Shown here one piece after another: positions 33,204-42,408 of a stretch of DNA of 64,000 nt. Origin of the DNA: Thermoanaerobaculia bacterium (lineage in GTDB: Bacteria; Acidobacteriota; Thermoanaerobaculia; Multivoradales; JAGPDF01). A program made the translations under genes and the position numbers. Numbering within the stretch: position 1 is the stretch's first letter; each line of letters begins with the position of its first letter. The stretch covers positions 1 through 64,000 of the forward strand of contig JAGPDF010000022.1 in NCBI GenBank assembly GCA_018057705.1, written 5' to 3'. The notes below the pieces were generated by a model. It was given only the letters and a program-made list of their open reading frames with translations. It was not told where the DNA came from and did not search any database.

Positions 33204-35093
33204 CTAGCGGATGCGTTCGACGACGATGGTCGTGTCGACGGCGGAGAGGCGCGACGCTTCGACCTCCTGCAGCGCTCCGTCGGGCCAACGGACGGTAATC
33301 CCCTCGACACCGGTCGCATCGCCCAGCCCGAAGGACGCAACGATCTCGCTCTGCGAGAGGTAGCCGCGAGTCGCCGTGACCGTGCGGCGTTGGGTCCTGC
33401 CATCGGCCTTGAGCTCCACCACGGCGCCGATGCCGAGGCGGTTGCCATGCGGGTCGGCGAGCCGGACCTTGAGCCAGTGATGTCCCGTCGTCTGATCGTT
33501 GCGCAGCAGCAGCGGCGGGCCGCCGACCTGCGTCAGAACGAGGTCGGAATCGCCGTCGCCGTCGAAGTCGGCCGTCGCGATCCCCCGCCCCGCGATCGGC
33601 CGGGCGAGCTCCCCAATCGCTGTCGCGGGGAGAAGCGCGAAAGTCTGGCGCGCCTCCGGGCCGGCGTTCCAGAAGAGCTGCGCCGACTGCAGGTAGGTCT
33701 GGCTCGGATCGACGAGCGCGATAGCCCCTTCGAGGTGCCCGTTCGCAGCGACGAGATCGAGTCGCCCGTCGAGGTCGAGGTCGGAGAACAGAATTCCGAA
33801 AGTGAGCGCCCGGCGCGACGCAGCGCCGATGCCGGCGGCTATCGCCTCGTCGGCCCAGAGCAGGCCGTCACCCTGGCTGACGTAGAACGAGGTCATTTCG
33901 TTGGCGAAGTTGCCGATCGCGATCGCCAGCTCGCCGGGATCGCGAAAGGCGCCGAGGTCGAGCCCCATGGCACCGGTCGCCGCTCCCATGCGGTCGAAGG
34001 CGAGACCGGCGGCCGTCCCGACCTCTTCGAACCTGCGATCGCCGAGGTTGCGGAAGTAGAAGTTCGCGGTGGTGTCGTTGGCGACGACGAGGTCGATCCA
34101 ACCGTCGCCATCGACATCCTGCGCCAGGACTCCGAGAGCCTTCCCGACCGGCCGCCCGGTCGCCGGGTTGGCGACCTCGAGGCCCGCCGCTCCCGAGATG
34201 TCGATGAAATGACCTGTCCCGTCGTTCTCGAAGAGCGCCGAGTGGGCCCCCTCGTAGCTCGTCGGCGGACCGTAGGCCCGGCCGACTCCGGTGAGACGGA
34301 AGTCGACGTCGAGGTCGATCCCGCGCGACCAGCGCACGTAGCGGCAGACGAAGAGATCGAGGTCGCCGTCGCGCTCGAGATCGAAGAACGTCGCACAGCT
34401 GTGCCAGTCGGAGCTCGCGCCCGCGACGCCGGAGCGTGGCATCTCGACGAAGCGCAGCGCCCCTCCTTCCGAGATGTTGCGCAACAGGCGGTTCTCGCCC
34501 ACCGCTGTCACCAGGAGGTCCGGCCGGGCATCGCCGTCGACGTCGCCCACCGCCACCCCCATGCCGTAGAGCTTCACCCGCCCCAGGCCGGACTCGGCCG
34601 TGACATCGACGAACCGCCAGGTGCCGGCCCGGCAGTCGTTGCGGAAGAGGCGCAGCGCAGCTCCGGGCCCACCGCTCCACGGCCATCTCCCGGAGTCGAC
34701 GAACAGCAGGTCGCTGTCGCCATCGCCGTCGGCGTCGAACGCCGCGACACCGCCGCCCATCGATTCGGGCAGGAGCTTCTCGCCGGTCGCACCGGTCGAG
34801 TGCACGAAATCGATCCCCGCCCCGACGGTCTGATCGGAGAAGGCGAGTGTCTGCGGCGCGCCCGCCGAAGGCATCGCAGCGGTGGCGCGCGGCGCCTCGG
34901 CGGCGACCTCCCGCACCGCGGTCTTGCGCGGCCGGCATTCGCCGACGAGGAAAACCGCAGCCGCGCCGGCGGCGATGAGGAAGAGAGCGAGCAGCGACCG
35001 GCGAACTGCGCGCCCGATGACCGCGTCGTCGGTCGGCGCGAGCTCGTCGTCGGGTGGCGGTGCGAGCGGATCGCGTCCGTCCGGCGCGCTCAT
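33204..35093 (-). CDS. CRTAC1-type protein, membrane-anchored FG-GAP and ASPIC/UnbV
   Basis: The 629-residue protein has one N-terminal transmembrane helix (LLALFLIAAGAAAVFLVGE, about 30-50) and no cleavable signal. FG-GAP/VCBS repeats follow, with calcium-loop motifs such as AAFDADGDGDSDLLFVDSG, VGDVDGDARPDLLVTAVG and DFDGDGDSDLVLTQVGG. The C-terminal ASPIC/UnbV domain reads GIGAVVELKADGRTQRRTVT and FGLGDATGVEGITVRWPDG. CRTAC1 proteins are calcium-binding beta-propellers of largely unknown bacterial function. This gene starts inside the stop of the upstream cytochrome gene (ATGA), so the two are translated together. The membrane anchor suggests a periplasmic-face partner of the cytochrome (inference). 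Confidence 0.88.
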   Translation of the reverse strand: MSAPDGRDPLAPPPDDELAPTDDAVIGRAVRRSLLALFLIAAGAAAVFLVGECRPRKTAVREVAAEAPRATAAMPSAGAPQTLAFSDQTVGAGIDFVHSTGATGEKLLPESMGGGVAAFDADGDGDSDLLFVDSGRWPWSGGPGAALRLFRNDCRAGTWRFVDVTAESGLGRVKLYGMGVAVGDVDGDARPDLLVTAVGENRLLRNISEGGALRFVEMPRSGVAGASSDWHSCATFFDLERDGDLDLFVCRYVRWSRGIDLDVDFRLTGVGRAYGPPTSYEGAHSALFENDGTGHFIDISGAAGLEVANPATGRPVGKALGVLAQDVDGDGWIDLVVANDTTANFYFRNLGDRRFEEVGTAAGLAFDRMGAATGAMGLDLGAFRDPGELAIAIGNFANEMTSFYVSQGDGLLWADEAIAAGIGAASRRALTFGILFSDLDLDGRLDLVAANGHLEGAIALVDPSQTYLQSAQLFWNAGPEARQTFALLPATAIGELARPIAGRGIATADFDGDGDSDLVLTQVGGPPLLLRNDQTTGHHWLKVRLADPHGNRLGIGAVVELKADGRTQRRTVTATRGYLSQSEIVASFGLGDATGVEGITVRWPDGALQEVEASRLSAVDTTIVVERIR

Positions 35094-37921
35094 GGCTGCC
35101 CGCCGACGGACGGCAGCTCGTAGGCCCCGACCCGATCGAGATCGTAGAGCACGATGGCCTCGGCGGCATGATCCGCTGCCGGATCCGCAGCGCGCGCGAT
35201 CGCCACCGCGCGGTCGCGCGCGTTGTCGTCGACGCGATAGCGCGCGAACGCCTCCGAATGCCGGCGGGCGCTTTCGGCATCGCCCAGCTCCTGAAGGACG
35301 CGCGCCAGGTTGTAGTGCGCTGCAGCGTTCTCAGGATCGGTCTCAAGCGCCGTCTCGAGCTCGCCCACAGCGCGCCGCAGAAACTCCTCCCGCACCGCGG
35401 CCTTCGCCGGGCCGCGCTCCTGCCGGGCCCGCTCGGCGAGCGTCTCGCCGAGCTCGATGCGCACCCGGTAGTCGCGCGAGAAATCGAAGCCCTTCTCGGC
35501 CAGCACGCCTCCGGTTCCGGACAGGATCCCCTCGAAAGCGGCGATCGCCTCGTCGAGGTAGCCGTTCTGCTTGTCGACCTGCGCCGACAGCCAGGCGAGC
35601 GTCCAGGGGCGTGCCGGAGGATCGAACTTCGCCGCGCGTTCGAGCGCCGCGACCGCTCGATCCGCGACCGCTCCCTGCGCCAGGTAGACCCGCGCCAGAT
35701 TGAGCGGGCCGTCGGGCTTACCGAGGCGCTCGACCTCGGCGAACGCCGCCTCGGCGTTGGCGAGCTCGCCGCGCGTCTTGCCGCCCTTCAGCAACAGGCC
35801 GATGCCGTAGTCGTTCCAGCGCTGCCACTCGGGAATCGCCGACTCCGGGTTCGCTGCCTCCACCCCGTCGCCCACCGGAAAGGTGATGCGGTCGGTCGCC
35901 AGGGTCAGGATCGGCAGGTCGTTGACGAACCCGGCGCCATAGACCAGGCGCATGTACCTGGTGTCGAACTTGCGGTAGCGCAGGGCCACCTCCACAGTGA
36001 GCGCGCCGCGCAGGTCGGGAGGGATGTTCAGCCGATAGTGGATGACATCGGCCGCGCCGGGTCCGATCTGATGGTCGTAGAGCGGCACGAAGATGTCCTG
36101 CGCGTTGCGACGGTCGATTCGCCGGCCTTCGCGGTCGAGCACCCATGCGTTCAGGAAGTGCGACCAGGGATCCACTTCTCCACTCGGAGCCCGGCCGCCG
36201 CTCTTGCCGATTCGCCGGTCGCCGGCGGTCGCGGTCACCTCGAGCCAGACCTCGTTCGAGTCCGCGGTGCCCTGCGTGAAGTGGTGCCCGAGCTTCACGG
36301 TCCGCACCACGGTCTCGAGCAGGTAGCTCCTCCCGGCGACGAGTGTCGGCAATGCCGGCCGCAGGGGAGCCGTCAGCGCTCCGTCGATGGTGCCGCCCTC
36401 TTTCACGCCGAAGAGATCGACGCGCACCACGCCCTCGTTGAACTTCTCGTGCTCCTTCACCACCTCCGCCCAGTCCGGCTCTCCGGCGAGCTTCGCGATC
36501 GCCGTATTGGCGGAAGGAAAGAGGTGATCGCGAATCGCGAGCATCTTGCCATCGTGATACTTGGCGCCGAAGTCGTTCGAGGGCACCGGCTTCATGTGAC
36601 AGCCGTTGCAGTTGGGCTCGGCCTTCTCGGGGTAGTAGAAGGCGGCGGCGCCATGGCCCGAGACACCCGACAGGAGGAAAGAGTCGTAGTGGTTCTGGCC
36701 GCGCAGCCACTTGTACTTGTTGAGCTGCTGCGGCAGGTGCACCTTGTGACAGGCGCCGCAGAACTCGGTGGTGCGGTGCAGCGGCTTGAGGAAGGTCTTC
36801 TTGTGGAACTCCGGCTTCGCCTTGATCAGCTGCCGGTTGACCCAGGCGAGCGTCCTGTTCTCGGCGAACGCGAACGGGTAGTGCTGTGGCTCTTCGATGG
36901 TGTAGTCGGAGTTGCCGCGCGGCGAGTTGACGTGCGTGATCGCGTGGCAGGTCGAGCAGGTGAGCCCGGCCTTGGCGGTCGGGTCGTTCACGTCGTCGAA
37001 CTGCGGGTCGTCGAAGCGCCCGGAGAAGAAGACCACCGGATCGTGGCAGCCGGCGCAGAAGCGCGCCGCCTGCACGTCGCCGTCGCGCTCGAGGGCGACC
37101 TTTCTGGTCTCGCGCACCGAGAACAGGTAGGGCGGATTGTTGAACGAGCTGAACCGGTGGGCGCTTTTCTTCCAACGCGCGTGCGTGTCCTTGTGACACT
37201 CGGCGCAATAGTCATTGTTGTCGAGGACTCGCGCCGGAATGAACCCTCCCGTCGACGTACGGGCCAGCGATGGCTGGAAGTAGCGCTCCCCGCTCGCCGG
37301 GCCGCTCATGTTCCAGCGCCGCGGATCCTGCGCCTGCACGACGAGGAGAGCTCCGGCGAAGAGCGCCGCCACCACCGCCCAGCGACGGCCGACCGCCCAG
37401 CGGATTCTCTTTCCCGCCAGCCGGTGCAGGACGAAGAGCCAGACGACGCCGATGGGCACGAGAACGTGCACCCACCAGGCGACGGATCGCACCGTCGGAT
37501 CGTTCACCACGATCACTCCGTCGATCCTCGTGAGCACGACTCCACTCGCGAGGAGCAGAAGGACGGCAGTGAAGAGGGCGTAGCCCACCGCCACGGCGCG
37601 TCGATTCGGACGCGTACGCGCCCGCCACCAGTGGATCAGGCCGAAACCGACCGCCGGCAGGAGCAGCAGGGCTCCGAGGACGAGGTGCAGCAGGAAGAGG
37701 ATGAGGTAGAACCAGTTCTGGTAGGTCTGCCCGGTCGCCGCCTCGAGGCCGCGCACCCCGAGGAGGTAGACCGAATCGACGACCAGAAGGGCAAAGAGGC
37801 CGAAAACGACGAACAGCAGCTTCGCGAGCCGCGGCCCTACGGCTGGAACGTAGCGCCGCTTCGCGGGCGCGAGGCGCGAAGCCGCCGCCTCGCCCGAAGG
37901 GGGTGTCGGGACCTCGATCAT
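35090..37921 (-). CDS. Membrane cytochrome: b-type-like helices, five haem c sites and TPRs
   Basis: This 943-residue protein joins three parts. Residues 30-205 hold five transmembrane helices with intramembrane His (FYLILFLLHLVLGALLLLPA, FGLIHWW, WWVHVLVPIGVVWLFVLHRL), which suggests a di-haem b561-like quinol module. Next are five CxxCH haem c sites: CAECH, CAGCH, CSTCH, CGACH and CNGCH (about 239, 289, 321, 387 and 437). The C-terminal about 300 residues are TPR-like (PDGPLNLARVYLAQGAVADR, NAAAHYNLARVLQELGDAES). This looks like a quinol-linked multihaem reductase or electron-transfer protein with a protein-binding tail. It is coupled to the CRTAC1 gene downstream by ATGA. The substrate is unknown. 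Confidence 0.85.
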   Translation of the reverse strand: MIEVPTPPSGEAAASRLAPAKRRYVPAVGPRLAKLLFVVFGLFALLVVDSVYLLGVRGLEAATGQTYQNWFYLILFLLHLVLGALLLLPAVGFGLIHWWRARTRPNRRAVAVGYALFTAVLLLLASGVVLTRIDGVIVVNDPTVRSVAWWVHVLVPIGVVWLFVLHRLAGKRIRWAVGRRWAVVAALFAGALLVVQAQDPRRWNMSGPASGERYFQPSLARTSTGGFIPARVLDNNDYCAECHKDTHARWKKSAHRFSSFNNPPYLFSVRETRKVALERDGDVQAARFCAGCHDPVVFFSGRFDDPQFDDVNDPTAKAGLTCSTCHAITHVNSPRGNSDYTIEEPQHYPFAFAENRTLAWVNRQLIKAKPEFHKKTFLKPLHRTTEFCGACHKVHLPQQLNKYKWLRGQNHYDSFLLSGVSGHGAAAFYYPEKAEPNCNGCHMKPVPSNDFGAKYHDGKMLAIRDHLFPSANTAIAKLAGEPDWAEVVKEHEKFNEGVVRVDLFGVKEGGTIDGALTAPLRPALPTLVAGRSYLLETVVRTVKLGHHFTQGTADSNEVWLEVTATAGDRRIGKSGGRAPSGEVDPWSHFLNAWVLDREGRRIDRRNAQDIFVPLYDHQIGPGAADVIHYRLNIPPDLRGALTVEVALRYRKFDTRYMRLVYGAGFVNDLPILTLATDRITFPVGDGVEAANPESAIPEWQRWNDYGIGLLLKGGKTRGELANAEAAFAEVERLGKPDGPLNLARVYLAQGAVADRAVAALERAAKFDPPARPWTLAWLSAQVDKQNGYLDEAIAAFEGILSGTGGVLAEKGFDFSRDYRVRIELGETLAERARQERGPAKAAVREEFLRRAVGELETALETDPENAAAHYNLARVLQELGDAESARRHSEAFARYRVDDNARDRAVAIARAADPAADHAAEAIVLYDLDRVGAYELPSVGGQP

Positions 37922-37930
37922 TGGCAGCAG

Positions 37931-37936
37931 ACTCTA
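37931..37936 (-). promoter_or_regulatory. Predicted -10 element TAGAGT for cytochrome operon
   Basis: On the minus strand TAGAGT ends 9 nt before the cytochrome ATG; divergent with the TPR gene promoter 31 nt away. Confidence 0.5.
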
Positions 37937-37961
37937 CCAGCCGACCTGGAGCCCGGGATGC

Positions 37962-37967
37962 TAGTCT
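37962..37967 (+). promoter_or_regulatory. Predicted -10 element TAGTCT for TPR gene
   Basis: TAGTCT ends 7 nt before the TTG start at 37975, the same spacing as the kinase at 8037. Confidence 0.4.
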
Positions 37968-37974
37968 CGAGTCG

Positions 37975-38988
37975 TTGCTCCTACTCGCGTTTCTCGCGCT
38001 CCTCGCGATCACGGGTGAAACCGCGCCGTCGCCCTCCGGCTCGCCCTCGGAGACCTCCGCGGCTCCGACGGCCGGTCCGATGACCGAGGTGCTCGCCGAC
38101 GTCCAGGCCAGGCGCTGGGGCGCGGCCGAACCGGCGCTGCGCGCGGCGCTGGTTCGGGCGCCGCAGGCTCCCGTTCTGCACTTCCTGCTCGGCGAGACCC
38201 TGGCAGGGCTCGGGCGGCGCGCCGAGGCGGTGACCGAGCTCGAGCAGGCGGTCGCGTTGCGCCCGGACCGGCCGCGCTTCTGGCACTCCCTGGCGCGCGT
38301 CGAAGCCGATTCAGGCCACTGCGAGCGCGCCCTCGTCGCACTCGACCGAGCGCTCGCGCTCGCCGCCGAGCCGGTCTACCAGTACGACTCCGCCACCTGT
38401 CTCGTCACTCTGGGCAGACTCCAACCGGCGGCGGCTCGCCTCGATCGCGCTCTCGCGGGGGCGCCGCGCCACTTTGCGGCGCTTCTCCTGCGCGCCACGG
38501 TCGCGCGCGATCTCGGCGATCCGCAGGGGGCAAGGAGCTTCGCCGACCGGGCCCTCGCGCTGGCGCCCTTCTCCCCTGCCGCGCACACCGCCCGGGGCAT
38601 GGCCCTCCTCGATCTCGAGCGGCCGGCCTCGGCAATCGACGACTTCCGCGCCGCGCTCACCGAGGCGCCGGCACGATTCGAGGCCGGCTATGGACTGACG
38701 CAAGCGCTCCGCGCCCTCGACCGCAGGGACGAGGCCGCGGCGGAGCTCGCGCGGATCCAGGAGTTCTCGCGCCAGCGCGAGCGCGCCGAAGAGCTGACCG
38801 CAGCGCTCCAGCTCGCACCCGAAGCGACCGCGCAGCGCGTCGAGCTCGCGCGGCTCCTCCTCGCGTCGGGAGAGGCCTCCGCGGCGCTGCGCCAGCTCGA
38901 GGTCGCGGTGGCACGCGCGAGCACGGATGCGGCGCTACAGGAACTTCTGGCTCGAGCGAAGGAGAGGAAAGCGCGATGGGAACCTTGA
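37975..38988 (+). CDS. Exported TPR protein
   Basis: The 337-residue protein starts with a hydrophobic segment (LLLLAFLALLAITGETA) that reads as a signal or anchor. It continues with about seven TPR units, for example APVLHFLLGETLAGLGRRAE, LRPDRPRFWHSLARVEADSG, DSATCLVTLGRLQPAAARLD and HFAALLLRATVARDLGDPQG. The frame is also open back to 37903, but that would overlap the divergent cytochrome gene; TTG 37975 is preferred because a -10 element ends 7 nt before it and the signal begins there. Its end overlaps the CRTAC1 gene start by 13 nt, so both are in one operon. TPRs mediate protein contacts and give no specific function. Confidence 0.72.
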   Translation: MLLLAFLALLAITGETAPSPSGSPSETSAAPTAGPMTEVLADVQARRWGAAEPALRAALVRAPQAPVLHFLLGETLAGLGRRAEAVTELEQAVALRPDRPRFWHSLARVEADSGHCERALVALDRALALAAEPVYQYDSATCLVTLGRLQPAAARLDRALAGAPRHFAALLLRATVARDLGDPQGARSFADRALALAPFSPAAHTARGMALLDLERPASAIDDFRAALTEAPARFEAGYGLTQALRALDRRDEAAAELARIQEFSRQRERAEELTAALQLAPEATAQRVELARLLLASGEASAALRQLEVAVARASTDAALQELLARAKERKARWEP

Positions 38989-40691
38989 ACCAGCGCTTCG
39001 CTCCGGCCCTTGGATTGATCGCGCTCCTGCAAGGGAGCGCGGCGCTCGATTCGAGCGCCCTGGAATACCCGCCGAGCGTTGCAGCGCCGAGCGCGGCGGC
39101 CTGGCTCCACGACGCCACCGTCGAGCTCGGTCTCGACTTTCGTCATCGCACCGGCGCCGCGGGCCGCAAGCTCCTCCCCGAGACGATGGGCGCCGGCGGC
39201 TGCCTGCTCGACGCCGACGGCGACGGGTGGCTCGATATCTATCTCGTTCAGTCGGGTCCCCTGCCGCCCACCTCGGCACCCGAGGCGGCCAATCGCCTTT
39301 TCGTGAGGCGCAACGGGCGCTTCGTCGAGCGCGACCCCGGCGACGCCGCCGATCGCGGCTACGGCCAGGGTGCCGTCTGCGCCGACGTCGACGGCGACCG
39401 CGACGTCGACATCTATGTCACCAACTTCGGACCCAACGTGCTCCTGCTGAACGACGGGAACGGGCGCTTTGCCCGCGCGCCCGCCGGTTCTGGCGCGGAA
39501 GATCCGCGCTGGAGCTCGAGCGCCGCCTTCGCCGACCTCGACCGTGACGGCGACCTCGACCTCTATGTCGTGAACTACGTCGACCTCGACCTGGAGCTGC
39601 AGCCGCGCTGCCGGCGAACGAGCACGCCCGATCTCTTCTACTGCCATCCCGACCTCTTTCGCGCTGCCCCCGATTCGGTCTGGGAGAACCTCGGCGACGG
39701 ACGATTCCGCGACGCCACCTCTCGCTTCGGGGTTGCGGACGCCGAGGGCAAGGGCTTGGGCGTCGTCGCCTCGGATCTCGATGAAGATGGATGGAGCGAC
39801 CTGTACGTGTCGAACGACTCCACACCCAACTTTCTCTGGCGCAACCGGGCCGGGCGCCTCGTCGAGGACGGACTCGCTTCGGGCGTCGCTTTGAACGGCG
39901 CGGGACGCACCGAAGCCGGCATGGGGGTCGACGCCGGCGATACCGACGGCGACGGCCGGCTCGACCTCATCGTGACCAACCTCTCGCTGGAGACCAACAC
40001 GCTTTACCTCGCGACCGACAGCGGTTTTCGCGACGCCACGCGCGGCGCCGGTCTCTTCGCACCCTCCCTCGCCGTGCTCGGATTCGGCGTCGACCTGCTC
40101 GACCTGGACCTCGACGGCGACCTCGATCTGGCCGTGGCCAACGGCGACGTGCTCGACAACATCGAGCTGCTGAACGACGGCCTGTCGTATCGCCAGCCCG
40201 GGCATCTCCTGCAGAACGACGGACGCGGCCGTTTCACCCTTCTCGATCCGAAGTCCACCGGCGGCTTTGCCGAGCCCCGGGTGGCACGGGCACTGCTCAC
40301 CGGCGACATGGACAACGATGGGCGCCCCGACCTCGTCGTCACCGAAAGCGGCGGTCCGGCGCGCGTCTACTTGAACCGCGCTCCCGCCGGGCACTGGCTC
40401 GGACTGAAACTCGAAGGCAGGGGTTCGAACAGTCAGGCGATCGGAGCCCTGGTCGACTTCGACCGCGGCGGGCGGCGGCTCGTCGAAGAGGTGCGGGCCG
40501 GAGGAAGCTATCAGGGGAGCAGCGATCCTCGTCTGCACTTCGGTCTGGGAGCGGACACGAGCCCGGTCGCCGAGTTGCGGGTGCGCTGGCCCGACGGCTC
40601 GCGCGAGCTCTTCGGTCCGCTCGCCGCCGACCGCTACCACCCGCTCCGTCAGGGCGAGGGGCGAGCGATCAGCGCGCCTTCGCCGCGCTAG
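38976..40691 (+). CDS. Secreted CRTAC1-type FG-GAP/ASPIC-UnbV protein
   Basis: The 571-residue protein has a weak signal peptide (FAPALGLIALLQGSAALDSS). The repeats carry calcium-loop signatures: LLDADGDGWLDIYLVQSG, CADVDGDRDVDIYVTNFG, FADLDRDGDLDLYVVNYVDL and LDLDLDGDLDLAVANGDVLD. The ASPIC/UnbV part near the end reads IGALVDFDRGGRRLVEEVRA and LRVRWPDGSRELFGP. It is translationally linked to the preceding TPR gene (13-nt overlap), and its 3' end overlaps the convergent CRTAC1 gene by 23 nt. It is probably secreted and propeller-shaped; the function is not established. Confidence 0.88.
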   Translation: MGTLNQRFAPALGLIALLQGSAALDSSALEYPPSVAAPSAAAWLHDATVELGLDFRHRTGAAGRKLLPETMGAGGCLLDADGDGWLDIYLVQSGPLPPTSAPEAANRLFVRRNGRFVERDPGDAADRGYGQGAVCADVDGDRDVDIYVTNFGPNVLLLNDGNGRFARAPAGSGAEDPRWSSSAAFADLDRDGDLDLYVVNYVDLDLELQPRCRRTSTPDLFYCHPDLFRAAPDSVWENLGDGRFRDATSRFGVADAEGKGLGVVASDLDEDGWSDLYVSNDSTPNFLWRNRAGRLVEDGLASGVALNGAGRTEAGMGVDAGDTDGDGRLDLIVTNLSLETNTLYLATDSGFRDATRGAGLFAPSLAVLGFGVDLLDLDLDGDLDLAVANGDVLDNIELLNDGLSYRQPGHLLQNDGRGRFTLLDPKSTGGFAEPRVARALLTGDMDNDGRPDLVVTESGGPARVYLNRAPAGHWLGLKLEGRGSNSQAIGALVDFDRGGRRLVEEVRAGGSYQGSSDPRLHFGLGADTSPVAELRVRWPDGSRELFGPLAADRYHPLRQGEGRAISAPSPR

Positions 40692-42408
40692 TCTGGACCA
40701 CGACATGCAGGCGATCGAGGGTCGTCAGGCTCTGCGTCTGGGTTGCGCCGTCGGGCCAGCGGATCGCGACCGTCACCGGCCCGCTCCAGCCGCCGAGTCC
40801 GACATGCAGGTCGAGCGCCGACTGCGAGAGGAAGCTCCCGCCGCTGCGGGTGTGGCGCAGCAACGTCCGTCCGCCGGCCTGGACCTCGACGCGGGCACCC
40901 AGCACGACCGCGGAGCCGCGCCGGTCGACGAGCCTCAGTCCGAGCCAGTGACCCGGCTGCGCGGTTTCGTTGCGCAGCAACTGGGTGGGCCCGTTGGTAC
41001 GGGTGATGAGCAGATCGACGCGCCCGTCACCATCGACGTCGGCGCTCGCCAGCCCGCGGCTCACCGCGCGCTCCGCGAAGCCCGGCCCCGCGGAGGCACC
41101 CAGGTCGGTGAACCGGCCGCTGCCGTCGTTGGCAAAGAGCTGATTGGGCTGGGCATACGCGAGCCCGGCTTCGAAGATCTCGATGTTGTCGACGGCGTGC
41201 CCGTTGGCCACGGCAAGGTCGAGGTCGCCGTCGTTGTCGGCGTCGAAGAGCTCGACACCCCATCCGACATGGGGCCACGAGGCCTCGGCGACGCCGCGCC
41301 GCCTGCCCTCGTCCTCCCAGAGCCCGGGAGCAATCTTTCGATAGAGGTTGTTCGGTTCGGTCGAGTAGTTCGTCTTGACGAGCTCCACCGTGCCGTCGCC
41401 GTCGACGTCCCCCGCCGCGAGACCCATTCCGGCCTGCGCCGCACCCATGTTCGACACGGCGGTACCGAGGAGCAGCGCTTCGTCGGCGAAAAAACCGTCG
41501 CCCCGGTTGACGTAGTGCCGGCTCGGCGTGCCGTCGTTGGCGACGAAGATATCGAGATCGAAATCACCGTCCAGATCCTGCATCAGGACGCCGAAGCCCT
41601 TCTCGTCCGCTCCGGCAGCGATGCCCCGGCGGCGGCTCTCATCCACGAAACGGCCCTTGCCGTCGTTGATGTAGAGCGAATCGGCGACGCCGGAGAAAGC
41701 GTCCGGCCGGCAGTAAGCACGCACCCCGCGCGCGCGGTCGCCGCACCAGGGGTTGCGGTCGAAACTGAAATCGACGTAGCGCGCCACATAGAGGTCGTGA
41801 TCGCCGTCGCCATCGACGTCGCCGAAGGCGCAGCCGCTGTTCCAGCGCCGGTCCTCGAGACCGGCGCGCGCGGCAATCTCCTCGAACCGTCCCCCGCCCA
41901 GGTTGCGGAAGAGCAGCAGCGCTGCGTACTCGGTGACCAGGATGTCGACCCGGCCGTCGGCATCGACGTCTCCGACGCAGACTCCCATCCCGAAGCCGCT
42001 CCCCGCGACGCCGGAGCGCTCCGTGACGTCGACGAAGCGGCCGTCGCGGTTCTCGAACAACTTGCGGGAGCGCGGCGCTTGCGCGGCCGGCATCCTGGCA
42101 CCCGGGGCGACGGGCGCGGCGGCACCTTGAAGCAGCAGCACGTCCGCGTCGCCGTCGCCGTCGAAGTCGACGAAACCGCCACCGCTCTCGGCGCTCTCGA
42201 CGTAGAACTTCTCGCCGGTGCGGAAGTCGGAATGGACGAAGTCGAGCCCGCGCTCGTGGGCGACGTCGCGAAACGGCTGCGCCGCGGCGCCCGCGTTGAC
42301 CGCGATGAGCAGGAAAGCCCACCCCGCCGCCGTCCGAAGAGCCAGGGCGGAGTTCCGCCGTCCCGCGATCGCGCTATCGTCTCCGCAGTGGATCTCCGGT
42401 CGTTGCAC
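40669..42408 (-). CDS. Secreted CRTAC1-type FG-GAP/ASPIC-UnbV protein
   Basis: The 579-residue protein has a hydrophobic signal (ALRTAAGWAFLLIAVNAGAA, about 23-43) and the start of the mature repeat region at AHERGLDFVHSDFRTGEKFY. FG-GAP blades follow with FVDFDGDGDADVLLLQGAAA, CVGDVDADGRVDILVTEYAA, FGDVDGDGDHDLYVARYVDF and AAGDVDGDGTVELVKTNYST. The last part is ASPIC/UnbV-like (VVLGARVEVQAGGRTLLRHT, VAIRWPDGATQTQ). The start is GTG at 42408, inside the 5' end of the divergent lipoprotein gene, which begins at 42388. It is close kin to the preceding plus-strand gene. Confidence 0.85.
   Translation of the reverse strand: MQRPEIHCGDDSAIAGRRNSALALRTAAGWAFLLIAVNAGAAAQPFRDVAHERGLDFVHSDFRTGEKFYVESAESGGGFVDFDGDGDADVLLLQGAAAPVAPGARMPAAQAPRSRKLFENRDGRFVDVTERSGVAGSGFGMGVCVGDVDADGRVDILVTEYAALLLFRNLGGGRFEEIAARAGLEDRRWNSGCAFGDVDGDGDHDLYVARYVDFSFDRNPWCGDRARGVRAYCRPDAFSGVADSLYINDGKGRFVDESRRRGIAAGADEKGFGVLMQDLDGDFDLDIFVANDGTPSRHYVNRGDGFFADEALLLGTAVSNMGAAQAGMGLAAGDVDGDGTVELVKTNYSTEPNNLYRKIAPGLWEDEGRRRGVAEASWPHVGWGVELFDADNDGDLDLAVANGHAVDNIEIFEAGLAYAQPNQLFANDGSGRFTDLGASAGPGFAERAVSRGLASADVDGDGRVDLLITRTNGPTQLLRNETAQPGHWLGLRLVDRRGSAVVLGARVEVQAGGRTLLRHTRSGGSFLSQSALDLHVGLGGWSGPVTVAIRWPDGATQTQSLTTLDRLHVVVQTSAAKAR
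42375..42380 (+). promoter_or_regulatory. Weak -10-like element TATCGT
   Basis: TATCGT ends 7 nt before the GTG of the CRTAC1 lipoprotein gene. The hexamer is atypical, but the spacing equals that of other leaderless-type starts here. Confidence 0.3.

Noticed and set aside
37903-37974. Longer TPR reading frame from 37903
   Set aside because: It would overlap the divergent cytochrome gene; the signal-like segment starts at TTG 37975 after a -10 element.
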